A DNA stretch of 36,270 nucleotides from an uncultured Alphaproteobacteria bacterium (GTDB lineage Bacteria; Pseudomonadota; Alphaproteobacteria; CALKHQ01), in NCBI GenBank assembly GCA_937988735.1, contig CALKHQ010000219.1:1-36270 (forward strand), given 5' to 3'. The notes under the pieces were generated by a model. That model was not told where the DNA came from and made no database searches. It saw only the letters and a list, made by a program, of their open reading frames with translations. Positions 23,960 to 31,877 of this stretch are shown piece after piece (the first letter of the stretch is position 1; each line of letters opens with the position of its first letter). Position numbers and translations under genes: made by a program.

Positions 23960-25599
23960 CAGTGCGCCCCCGCGGCGGCGTGCGCCTGCGCCTCGGCCGT
24001 TTCCAGCGGCACGCCGGCCATCATCAGCCCGATGGTGCGCTCGTCGCGCCGGTCCTGCGGCACCTCGCCCACGATGTGGCCGTCGAACATGACCAGGATG
24101 CGGTCCGAGAGCGACATGATCTCGTCGAGCTCGACCGAGACCAGCAGGATTGCCTTGCCGGCGTCGCGCATGGCGATCAGCCGGCGGTGGATGAACTCGA
24201 TCGCGCCAATGTCGACACCGCGGGTCGGCTGGCCGACCAGCAGCAGGTCGGGATCGCTGGTGATCTCGCGGGCGACGACGATCTTCTGCTGGTTGCCGCC
24301 CGAGAAGTTGGCGGCGGGCAGGAAGGGGTTCGGCGGGCGGACGTCATAGTCCTGCATCAGCTGTCGCGTGGCGCCGAGGATGCGACCGCGGTCGAGGAAC
24401 AGTCCGCGGTTGTACCGGGGCGCCCGGTGATATCCGAGGATGGCGCATTCGTTGGCGGCGAAGCTCGTCACCAGCCCCTCGCGCTGGCGGTCCTCCGGCA
24501 CGTGGGCCACCTTCAGCGCGCGCATCGTCCGCGCGTCGACATGATGGCCGGCGACGTCGGTGCCGCGGATGCGGATGTGGCCCTTCGCCGGCCGCGTCAT
24601 GCCGGCGAGTGCCGCCAGCAGCTCGGACTGGCCGTTGCCGGAGACGCCCGCAATGCCCACGATCTCGCCGGCGCGCACCTGGAACGACACGTCCTTCACC
24701 CGGCGAACGCCGAGGTGGTCGACGACGTCGAGCCCCTCGACATCGAGGATGACCGGCCCGAGCTGCGCCTCGCCCTTCTCGACGCGCAGCAGCACCTTGC
24801 GGCCGACCATCAGTTCGGCCAGCTCGTCGCGGCTGGTTTCCGACGTCTTGCGGTGGGCCACCATCTGGCCCTGGCGCATCACCGAGACGTTGTCGGTGAT
24901 CGCCATGATCTCGCGCAGCTTGTGGGTGATCAGGATGACGGTCTTTCCCTGGTCGCGCAGGGCCGCGAGGATGCGGAACAGGTCGTCCGCCTCCTGCGGC
25001 GTCAGCACCCCGGTGGGCTCGTCGAGGATCAGGATGTCGGCGCCGCGGTAGAGCGCCTTCAGGATCTCGACCCGCTGCTGGGCGCCGACCGGCAGGTTCT
25101 CGACCACCGCGTCGGGATCGACCTCCAGTCCGTATTCGCGCTCCAGCCGCTCCAGCTCCGCCCGCGCGCCGGCCAGCGTTTCCCGCAGCAGCGGCCGGCT
25201 CTCGGTGCCCAGCACCACGTTCTCCAGCACGGTGAACGGGTAGACCAGCATGAAGTGCTGGTGGACCATGCCGATGCCGGCGCGGATGGCGTCGCTGGGG
25301 GTGAGGATCGGGGTCGGCTGGCCGTTGACCCGGATTTCGCCGCTGTCGGCCTGGTAGAAGCCGTACAGGATGCTCATCAGGGTCGACTTGCCGGCCCCGT
25401 TCTCGCCGATGATGCCGTGGATCGTGCCGCGCGCGACGCTCAGCGAGATGTCGCGGTTGGCGTGAACCGGACCGAAGTGCTTGTTGATGTGGCGCAGCTC
25501 GATGGCCGGCGGTGCGTCGCCGGCGGGTGCGGCCGGAGCTGCATGCCCCGGCCCGGCCCCGCCGCCGGGCCCCGGTTGCGTCCGGTCGCCTCCGCTCAT
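23959..25599 (-). CDS. Nucleoside ABC transporter ATPase, two domains
   Basis: A 546-residue protein with two nucleotide-binding domains, like RbsA and YufO. Domain 1 has GENGAGKST at about residue 66, LPVGAQQRVEIL as signature and LILDEPTGVLTPQE as Walker B. Domain 2 has a degenerate Walker A (GVSGNGQSELL) and a good signature (FSGGNQQKIVVAREI), the usual asymmetry in this family. The first 30 residues are a Gly/Pro/Ala-rich extension of unclear value, and a start closer to AIELRHINK cannot be excluded. It lies 31 bases after the binding-protein gene. It powers uptake of nucleosides by the two permeases. Confidence 0.88.
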   Translation of the reverse strand: MSGGDRTQPGPGGGAGPGHAAPAAPAGDAPPAIELRHINKHFGPVHANRDISLSVARGTIHGIIGENGAGKSTLMSILYGFYQADSGEIRVNGQPTPILTPSDAIRAGIGMVHQHFMLVYPFTVLENVVLGTESRPLLRETLAGARAELERLEREYGLEVDPDAVVENLPVGAQQRVEILKALYRGADILILDEPTGVLTPQEADDLFRILAALRDQGKTVILITHKLREIMAITDNVSVMRQGQMVAHRKTSETSRDELAELMVGRKVLLRVEKGEAQLGPVILDVEGLDVVDHLGVRRVKDVSFQVRAGEIVGIAGVSGNGQSELLAALAGMTRPAKGHIRIRGTDVAGHHVDARTMRALKVAHVPEDRQREGLVTSFAANECAILGYHRAPRYNRGLFLDRGRILGATRQLMQDYDVRPPNPFLPAANFSGGNQQKIVVAREITSDPDLLLVGQPTRGVDIGAIEFIHRRLIAMRDAGKAILLVSVELDEIMSLSDRILVMFDGHIVGEVPQDRRDERTIGLMMAGVPLETAEAQAHAAAGAH

Positions 25600-25630
25600 G
25601 CGCCGACCGGGCGCGGCCCCGTCGCTCCGC

Positions 25631-26626
25631 CTAGAGCGGGCACGAATTGTCCACGGTGTAGTCGTGGACCTCGATCTCGCCGGCGATGATCTTCTGGCGC
25701 GCCTCCTCGACGGCCGCCTTCATCTCGTCGGTGATCAGGCTCTCGTTGTTCTCGTCGAGCGCCCAGCCAACGCCGTCCTCGGCAAGGCCCAGCACCTGCA
25801 CGCCCGGTTCCCACGTCCCGTCCATGGCCGACCGGAACGCGTTGTAGGCGGCGACATCGACGCGCTTCAGCATCGAGGTCAGCACCGTGCCCGGATGCAG
25901 GTAGTTCTGATTGGAGTCGACGCCGATGGCGAGCTTGCCGGCGTCGGCCGCGGCCTGCAGCACGCCGAGCCCGGTGGCGCCGGCGGCGGCATAGACCACG
26001 TCCGCGCCGCGGTCGAACTGGCTCTGGGCAAGCTCGGCGCCCTTGGCCGGGTCGTTCCAGGCGGCGGGGGTGGTGCCGGTCATGTTCTCGAAATAGCCGA
26101 TGTCCGGGTTCACGTAGGCCGCGCCCTGGTGGTAGCCGCAGGCGAACTTCGAGATCAGCGGGATATCCATGCCGCCGACGAAGCCGACCGCTCCGGTCTG
26201 GGAGGCCATCGCTGCCAGCACGCCGACGAGGAACGAGCCCTCGTGCTCCTGGAACACCACCGACTGCACGTTGGGCAGGTCGACGACCATGTCGATGATG
26301 GTGAACCTGGTGTCTGGGAACTCCTGCGCCACCACTTCCAGCGCCGGCGCCTGGGCGAAGCCGACCGCAATCACGATGTCGGCGCCGTCGCGCGCCATCC
26401 GGCGCAGCGCCTGCTCGCGCTGGGACTCGTTGGTGACCTCGAACTCCCGGTACTCGATGCCGGTTTCTTCCCTGAACTGCTCGACGCCGTTGTAGATGCC
26501 TTCGTTGAACGAGCGGTCGAACTTGCCGCCCATGTCGAAGACCACCGCCGGCAGGAAGTCGTCCTGTGCCTGCGCGGCTGCCGACAGCCCCGAGACGGCG
26601 ACCGCCGCCAGCAAAACCCTACGCAT
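25631..26626 (-). CDS. BMP-family nucleoside-binding protein
   Basis: A 331-residue periplasmic binding protein of the Med/PnrA (basic membrane protein) family. The signal peptide MRRVLLAAVAVSGLSAAAQA precedes the mature QDDFLPAVVFDMGGKFDRSF; the family motif VFDMGGKFDRSFNEG is at about residue 29. There is no lipobox Cys, so unlike many relatives it should be a free periplasmic protein. GGGGG lies before the ATG at 26626; a longer frame to 26674 is rejected because it would bury the signal peptide. It is the first gene of the operon and sets its substrate as nucleosides, agreeing with cdd and deoA. Confidence 0.88.
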   Translation of the reverse strand: MRRVLLAAVAVSGLSAAAQAQDDFLPAVVFDMGGKFDRSFNEGIYNGVEQFREETGIEYREFEVTNESQREQALRRMARDGADIVIAVGFAQAPALEVVAQEFPDTRFTIIDMVVDLPNVQSVVFQEHEGSFLVGVLAAMASQTGAVGFVGGMDIPLISKFACGYHQGAAYVNPDIGYFENMTGTTPAAWNDPAKGAELAQSQFDRGADVVYAAAGATGLGVLQAAADAGKLAIGVDSNQNYLHPGTVLTSMLKRVDVAAYNAFRSAMDGTWEPGVQVLGLAEDGVGWALDENNESLITDEMKAAVEEARQKIIAGEIEVHDYTVDNSCPL

Positions 26627-26738
26627 CGATGCACCCCCTGTCTGGTGTTGATTCCGCATCTTGGCACAAGCCAAGCCCGGGCGGAAAGCGGTCCCATGAG
26701 CGTTCCGGCCGCGCCCGGCGGGTCATGGCCGGCCACCT

Positions 26739-27575
26739 TTACGCCACGTCGGCCCGCTCGATCCAGTCCGGGTCCACGTCGGGCAGGGGGGCCGCGGCGA
26801 GCAGGCGGCGGGTGTAGGGATGCTGCGGCGCGGCGAACACCTCGGCGCAGGGGCCTTCCTCCACCACCGCCCCCGCGTGCAGCACCATCACACGGTCGCA
26901 CAGCACCCGCACCACCGACAGGTCGTGGCTGATGAAGATCAGCGCGAGGCCCAGCTCCTGCCGCAGGCGGCGGAGCAGCGCCAGGATCTGCGCCTGGCTG
27001 GAGACGTCGAGGCCGGAGACGATCTCGTCGGCGATCACCAGCGCGGGCTCCAGCGCGATCGCCCGGGCGATGCCGATCCGCTGCCTCTGACCGCCGGAAA
27101 GCTCGTGCGGGAAGCGGTCAACGAAGGCCGCAGGCAGGCCCACCTGCTCCAGCAGCGCCGCGGCGGCCGCGCGGCGCGCCGCGCGCGGCGGCAGCCGGCC
27201 GAAGGCCGCGAGCGGCGTCAGCAGGATGGAGCCGATGCGCTGGCGCGGGTTCAGCGCCGACAGCGGGTCCTGGAAGATGAGCTGCATCCGCGCGCGCAGA
27301 GGCCGCAGCTCGGGCTCGGTCAGGTGCGTGATGTCGATGCCGTCGAACAGGATCCGTCCCGCCGTCGGCTGGTAGAGGCGGATCAGCGTCCGGCCCAGCG
27401 AGGTCTTGCCCGACCCGGATTCGCCGACCAGCCCCAGCGCCCCGCCGCGGCCGAGGGTGAAGGAGATGCCGCGCAGGATCTCCACCATCGGCGCCTGCCG
27501 CATGCCGCGCCGCGCCGCGAGGTCGGGCAGGGCGAGCGCGAGGTTCTCGACGGCAAGCAGGCTCTCGCCCGTCAT
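26739..27575 (-). CDS. Orphan OppF/DppF-like ABC ATPase
   Basis: A 278-residue ATP-binding subunit of the peptide/nickel importer type. Walker A is GESGSGKTS at 51-59, the Q-loop is FQDPLSALNPRQRIGS, the signature LSGGQRQRIGIARAIA, Walker B ALVIADEIVSGLDVSSQAQ and the H-loop ISHDLSVV. The C-terminal HPYTRRLLAAAPLPD is the OppF family tail. No binding protein, permeases or OppD are adjacent, so its partners must be elsewhere. The ATG at 27575 has a poor ribosome site. A hairpin at 27624-27647 separates it from argG. Confidence 0.85.
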   Translation of the reverse strand: MTGESLLAVENLALALPDLAARRGMRQAPMVEILRGISFTLGRGGALGLVGESGSGKTSLGRTLIRLYQPTAGRILFDGIDITHLTEPELRPLRARMQLIFQDPLSALNPRQRIGSILLTPLAAFGRLPPRAARRAAAAALLEQVGLPAAFVDRFPHELSGGQRQRIGIARAIALEPALVIADEIVSGLDVSSQAQILALLRRLRQELGLALIFISHDLSVVRVLCDRVMVLHAGAVVEEGPCAEVFAAPQHPYTRRLLAAAPLPDVDPDWIERADVA

Positions 27576-27623
27576 GGCCGGGACCGTCCCGGTCCACGCA
27601 TCATGACAGGCAGCCCCGGACGG

Positions 27624-27647
27624 AATGCCCGGCGCGAGGGCCGGGCA
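27624..27647. terminator. Hairpin between argG and the OppF-like gene
   Basis: ATGCCCGGC and GCCGGGCAT form a 9-bp stem with a six-base loop after the argG stop. The core is the same as at 19573-19600. There is no strong T-run. Confidence 0.5.
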
Positions 27648-27661
27648 TGACCGGGGGCCGC

Positions 27662-29848
27662 TCACGAGGCGGGCGAGTCCTCGCCGTCGCCCGAGCCGGC
27701 CTCCTTCTCCTTCTCGGCCAGCTCCGCGAGGTAGCGGGAGGCCGCGGCGAGGGCAGGATTCCGTTCGATCTGCTGGATCAGGGCGTCGAGCGCCGCGTCG
27801 TCCTTCTCGGACAGCAGCGGGCTGTAGACCTCGAGCGCCCGCCACCAGGCGTCCAGGATCATGATGTCCGGCTTGCTTTCCGGCGTGCCGCCGATGCGCT
27901 CGGCCATGCCCTCGAGGGTCTTGTACAGGTCCGCCACCTTCTCCAGCTCGTCGGCCTCGCCATAGTCGGCGATCCGGTTCACCGCCGCCTTGGCGAAGCG
28001 CAGCCGCATCTCCGGCAGCGCCCCCGGCGATACGGCCAGCCGGGAGAGGTCCTCGAACACCGCGTCGGCGTCGGCGTGGCGGTTCGCCTGGGACAGCAGG
28101 ACGAACAGGTTGAACGCCCCGCGCGACAGCTCGAGCTTGTATTCGGGCAGCGCGTCCTGCGACGTCGCCATCCGCATCAGCTCCCGGTAGGCGTTCTTCG
28201 CCTCGGTGAACTGGTTCGCCTTGCCGAACTGCAGGATCCGGTCGACGACCATGGTCGCCTTGTTGAGCGCGGCGCCTCTTTCCACGTCCGCGCCCACCGC
28301 CGGCTGCTCCGGCCGGTCGAGCGGCCCGCCGGGCTTGGGCCCCGGCGTGGCCCCCAGGTTGGCCACAAGTTGGTTCACCGCATCGACGATCTGCGCGGCC
28401 TTGCCCTCGCCGCTCTCGGTCGCGGCCGCCGCGGCGCCGACGTCGAACCGGGGTCCGGAGTCCGCCTGGGGCTCCGCGGCCGGCTCCTCGCGCACCGGGG
28501 TCTCGGCCGGCGGCTCCTCGCGCTTCGGCTCCGGCGCGTCCGCCGGCGGCTCCTTGTGCTCCGGCGCACGGCGCGGGTGATAGCCGTCGTCGTCGTAGTC
28601 GGGCCGGCGGCCGCCGCCGGCCGCGGCCGCGCGCAGGTCGGCCGCCCGGGCAAGCCGGAGCCGCAGCGCGTTGAGCTTGATGAAGCCCGCCGCGTCGCGC
28701 TGGTCGTAGACCACGTCGTCCTCGAAGGTGACGTGGGCGAGGCTGTAGAGCGACTTCGGCGACTTGCGGCCGACGACGGTGGCGGAGCCCTTGTAGAGCT
28801 TCATCCGCACCGTGCCGGCGACCCGCTCCTGGCTCTTGTCGATCAGGGCCTGCAGCATCTCGCGCTCGGGCGAGAACCAGAAGCCGTTGTAGATCAGCTC
28901 CGCATAGCGCGGCATCAGCTCGTCCTTGAGGTGCGCCGCGCCGCGGTCGAGGGTGAGCGACTCCATCGCCCGGTGGGCGACGTGCAGCACCGTGCCGCCG
29001 GGGGTCTCGTAGACGCCGCGCGACTTCATGCCGACGAAGCGGTTCTCGACCATGTCGAGCCGGCCGATGCCGTTGGCGCCGCCGAGCTGGTTGAGCCGGG
29101 TGAGGAGGGCGGCCGGCGACAGCCGCTCCCCGTCGATGGCGACCGGGTCGCCGCGCTCGAACTCGATCTCGATGTAGGTCGGCTTGTCCGGCGCGTTCTC
29201 GGGCGCGACGGTGCGGGAGTAGACGTACTCCTCCGGCTCGACCCACGGATCCTCCAGCACCTTCCCCTCGGCGGAGATGTGCAGGAGGTTGGCGTCCACC
29301 GAGAACGGCGCCTCGCCGCGCTTGTCCTTCGGTACCGGGATCTGGCGGCTCTCGGCGTATTCGATCAGCTTCGTGCGGCTGGTGAGGTCCCACTCCCGCC
29401 ACGGGGCGATGATCTTGATGTCGGGATTGAGCGCGTAATAGCTGAGCTCGAAGCGAACCTGGTCGTTGCCCTTGCCTGTGGCGCCGTGGGCGACCGCGTC
29501 GGCGCCGGTCAGCGCGGCAATCTCGATCTGGCGCTTGGCGATCAGCGGCCGGGCGATCGAGGTGCCCAGCAGGTAGGTTCCCTCGTAGAGCGCGTTCGCC
29601 CGGAACATCGGGAACACGTAGTCGCGGACGAACTCCTCGCGCAGGTCCTCGATGAAGATCTCCCTGATCCCCAGCATCTCGGCCTTCCTGCGCGCCGGCT
29701 CCAGCTCCTCGCCCTGGCCGAGGTCGGCGGTGAAGGTGACCACCTCGCAGCCATAGGTGTCCTGCAACCAGCGCAGGATTACGGACGTGTCGAGCCCGCC
29801 CGAATAGGCCAGCACGACCTTCTTGACGCTGCCTGTTGCTGCCGCCAC
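27662..29848 (-). CDS. argG: Argininosuccinate synthase with a C-terminal helical-repeat extension
   Basis: A 728-residue protein. Residues 1-405 are a full argininosuccinate synthase, which joins citrulline and aspartate using ATP in arginine synthesis: the P-loop-like AYSGGLDTS at 14, GATGKGNDQVRFE at 122, DKRGEAPFSVDANLLHIS near 175, and the normal end DAAGFIKLNALRLRLAR. The frame then continues without a stop through a Pro/Glu/Arg-rich linker (about 409-525) into a helical region (526-714) with TPR-like repeats (ANQFTEAKNAYRELMRM, ANRHADADAVFEDLSRL, DELEKVADLYKTLEGM). Known ArgG proteins end near 400-450 residues. The GTG at 29848 follows AGGAG/GGGGA and gives the usual N-terminus; an ATG at 29893 is also possible but has no ribosome site. 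It is divergent from the adenosyltransferase gene. Confidence 0.88.
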   Translation of the reverse strand: MAAATGSVKKVVLAYSGGLDTSVILRWLQDTYGCEVVTFTADLGQGEELEPARRKAEMLGIREIFIEDLREEFVRDYVFPMFRANALYEGTYLLGTSIARPLIAKRQIEIAALTGADAVAHGATGKGNDQVRFELSYYALNPDIKIIAPWREWDLTSRTKLIEYAESRQIPVPKDKRGEAPFSVDANLLHISAEGKVLEDPWVEPEEYVYSRTVAPENAPDKPTYIEIEFERGDPVAIDGERLSPAALLTRLNQLGGANGIGRLDMVENRFVGMKSRGVYETPGGTVLHVAHRAMESLTLDRGAAHLKDELMPRYAELIYNGFWFSPEREMLQALIDKSQERVAGTVRMKLYKGSATVVGRKSPKSLYSLAHVTFEDDVVYDQRDAAGFIKLNALRLRLARAADLRAAAAGGGRRPDYDDDGYHPRRAPEHKEPPADAPEPKREEPPAETPVREEPAAEPQADSGPRFDVGAAAAATESGEGKAAQIVDAVNQLVANLGATPGPKPGGPLDRPEQPAVGADVERGAALNKATMVVDRILQFGKANQFTEAKNAYRELMRMATSQDALPEYKLELSRGAFNLFVLLSQANRHADADAVFEDLSRLAVSPGALPEMRLRFAKAAVNRIADYGEADELEKVADLYKTLEGMAERIGGTPESKPDIMILDAWWRALEVYSPLLSEKDDAALDALIQQIERNPALAAASRYLAELAEKEKEAGSGDGEDSPAS

Positions 29849-30063
29849 TGCCGGTCCCCTGCTCCTGACAACTGGGAGCAAGGGTGTAGCCATCGGCCAC
29901 GGCGGTTGCAAGGAATCCGCGCCGCCGGCATCCGGCGCGGACGCCGCATCGCGCTGCCCGCGGACCGTCGCCCGCGCCCGGTTCGGCTCGCCGATGGCGG
30001 CGGCCCGGCCGTGGGCTATACTCCGGGGGAAACCCGGCGGCTGCCGGCGACAGGGAGGGTCAC

Positions 30064-30984
30064 ATGCTGAGAGGGTTCGGACGCGTCGCAGCGCTGGTGG
30101 CGCCGGCAGCACTGGCTGCGGCGCTCGCCTCCGCCGCCGCTGCGCAGGACACCAACGGCATCATCGTCTTCCAGTCCGACTTCGGGCTGAAGGACGGCGC
30201 GGTCTCGGCGATGAAGGGGGTGGCGGTGGGGGTCGATCCGTCGCTGCGGCTGGAAGACCTCACCCACGAGATCCCCGCGTTCAACATCTGGGAGGGCGCC
30301 TACCGCCTGTATCAGACGATGGACTACTGGCCGGCGGGCACCGTCTTCGTCTCGATCATCGATCCCGGCGTCGGCACCGACCGCAACTCGGTGGTGGCGA
30401 AGTTCGGGAACGGGCAGTACCTGGTCACCCCGGACAACGGCACGATGACGCTGGTGGCCGAGAGCCTGGGCCTGGTCGAGGTGCGCGAGATCGACGAGGC
30501 CACCAACCGGCTCGAGGGCTCGGAGGAGAGCTATACCTTCCACGGCCGCGACGTCTATGCCTACACCGCGGCCCGCCTCGCCTCCGGCCAGATCAGCTTC
30601 GAGGAGGTGGGCGGGTCGCGCGGCACGGAGCATGTCACGATCCCGTACCAGAAGCCGATCTTTGCCGACGGCGCGGTCACCGGCACCATCCCGGTGCTCG
30701 ACGTGCAGTACGGCAACGTCTGGACCAACATCGATTCCGCGACCTGGGCACGGATGGAGCCGGCCTACGGCGACCTGTTCCGGGTCACGATCCGCAACGG
30801 CGACGCCGTCGTGTACGAGGGCGAGGTTCCCTACGTCACCACCTTCGGCGACGTGCCCGAAGGTGCGCCGCTGATCTACCTGAACAGCGTCAACGCGGTG
30901 TCGCTGGCCCTCAACTGGGACGACTTCGCCGGCACCTACGGCATCGAGGCCGGTCCCGACTGGTCGGTGGAGATCCGCCGCTAG
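30064..30984 (+). CDS. Exported SAM hydroxide adenosyltransferase (DUF62) family protein
   Basis: A 306-residue member of the SAM hydroxide adenosyltransferase/fluorinase-like family (DUF62), which hydrolyses S-adenosylmethionine to adenosine and methionine. The N-terminal FQSDFGLKDGAVSAMKGV, D100 and R107 in DPGVGTDRNSV and H160 in FHGRDVYAY give the family Asp-Arg-His set. The oddity is the N-terminal signal peptide (VAALVAPAALAAALASAAAA, cleavage near residue 28), which would place it in the periplasm, where SAM is not expected. GGGAGG precedes the ATG. A protease gene starts 17 bases after the stop. The true reaction may therefore differ; the fold assignment is firm. Confidence 0.87.
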   Translation: MLRGFGRVAALVAPAALAAALASAAAAQDTNGIIVFQSDFGLKDGAVSAMKGVAVGVDPSLRLEDLTHEIPAFNIWEGAYRLYQTMDYWPAGTVFVSIIDPGVGTDRNSVVAKFGNGQYLVTPDNGTMTLVAESLGLVEVREIDEATNRLEGSEESYTFHGRDVYAYTAARLASGQISFEEVGGSRGTEHVTIPYQKPIFADGAVTGTIPVLDVQYGNVWTNIDSATWARMEPAYGDLFRVTIRNGDAVVYEGEVPYVTTFGDVPEGAPLIYLNSVNAVSLALNWDDFAGTYGIEAGPDWSVEIRR

Positions 30985-31001
30985 CCGTTCCGCCGCGGCC
31001 G

Positions 31002-31877
31002 ATGCGGCTCCTCGACTACTGGCCGCATGCGGCCGTGGTGCTGATCGTGGTGCTCGCCATCGGTGACGTCATCCTGATCCGCTCGGGCTTCCAGCAGTAC
31101 CGGGACGAGGCCGAGCTTCCGCCCGGAGAGCTCGTCTGCGGCATCAGCCACGAGAGCCTCGCGTCCGGCCGCATCCCCGCCAACTTCCTCGGCGGCCGCG
31201 ACGACCGGGTGCGGGTCGACGGCGCCGACCATCCGTGGTCTGCGATCGGCGTGGTGTTCACCCCCGCGAGCCAGTGCAGCGGCACGCTGATCGGCGACCG
31301 GCTGGTGCTGACCGCCGGCCACTGCTTCCCCGGCCTCGCCGAGGGCCGCTACGACGCCTCCGACGTCTGGTTTCTTGCGGGCGTCACCGACCGTTCCGCC
31401 GCGGCCGAATCCCGGGCGGAGAAGATCTACATCAGCCCCGGCTTCCGGGAAGGCCAGGCCGGGCGGCCGCAGGCCGACTGGGCGCTGGTGCTGCTCGACC
31501 GGCCGCTGGGCGACGAGGTCGGGACGCTGGCGGTGGCCGATCCCGCGGTCGCCGACGCGGCGCTCGCCTCCGGCGCACGGCTCGTCCAGGCCGGCTACAG
31601 CGCCGACCAGCCGTTCCACCTGACCGCACACATCGGCTGCTCGGCCACGATCCTCGGCGACCAGGGCTGGTTCACCCACGACTGCGACGTGCTGCCGGGC
31701 GACTCCGGCTCGCCGATCATGGCCGAGATCGACGGGGTGCCGCAGCTGGTGGGGGTCACCACCGACATCTTCTGCATCGGCAGTCGCGGCGCGGACGGCG
31801 GGGCCGCCGCAGCCGTCGCCGCATTCTGGCCGGCACTGCCGCGGACGCCGGTGCCGGCTACAGTCTCTCGCCCCTGA
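31002..31877 (+). CDS. Trypsin-like serine protease, membrane-anchored
   Basis: A 291-residue S1-family protease. One N-terminal span (AAVVLIVVLAIGDVILI, residues 10-26) acts as a signal anchor, placing the protease domain in the periplasm. The catalytic triad is clear: H107 in LTAGHCFPG, D159 in ADWALVLLD, and S235 in LPGDSGSPI. Cysteines 92 and 108 and C228 are in places used for disulfides. It lies 17 bases after the adenosyltransferase gene, so the two are probably cotranscribed. Its last 20 bases overlap the convergent ubiH-like gene. The target is unknown. Confidence 0.85.
   Translation: MRLLDYWPHAAVVLIVVLAIGDVILIRSGFQQYRDEAELPPGELVCGISHESLASGRIPANFLGGRDDRVRVDGADHPWSAIGVVFTPASQCSGTLIGDRLVLTAGHCFPGLAEGRYDASDVWFLAGVTDRSAAAESRAEKIYISPGFREGQAGRPQADWALVLLDRPLGDEVGTLAVADPAVADAALASGARLVQAGYSADQPFHLTAHIGCSATILGDQGWFTHDCDVLPGDSGSPIMAEIDGVPQLVGVTTDIFCIGSRGADGGAAAAVAAFWPALPRTPVPATVSRP

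Noticed and set aside
21263..24349. Very long open frame on the plus strand opposite the nucleoside operon (about 1000 codons)
   Set aside because: It is the antisense shadow of deoA, cdd and the permeases in GC-rich DNA. Its translation is Arg/His/Asp-rich low-complexity sequence with no domain or ribosome site.
27647..30070. Long plus-strand frame opposite argG (about 800 codons)
   Set aside because: Shadow of the argG coding strand. Composition is biased and no motif is visible, while argG has a complete recognised enzyme domain.
29849..30112. Longer argG start on the minus strand, up to 30112
   Set aside because: The extra residues do not resemble the ArgG N-terminus, and the frame would overlap the divergent adenosyltransferase gene.
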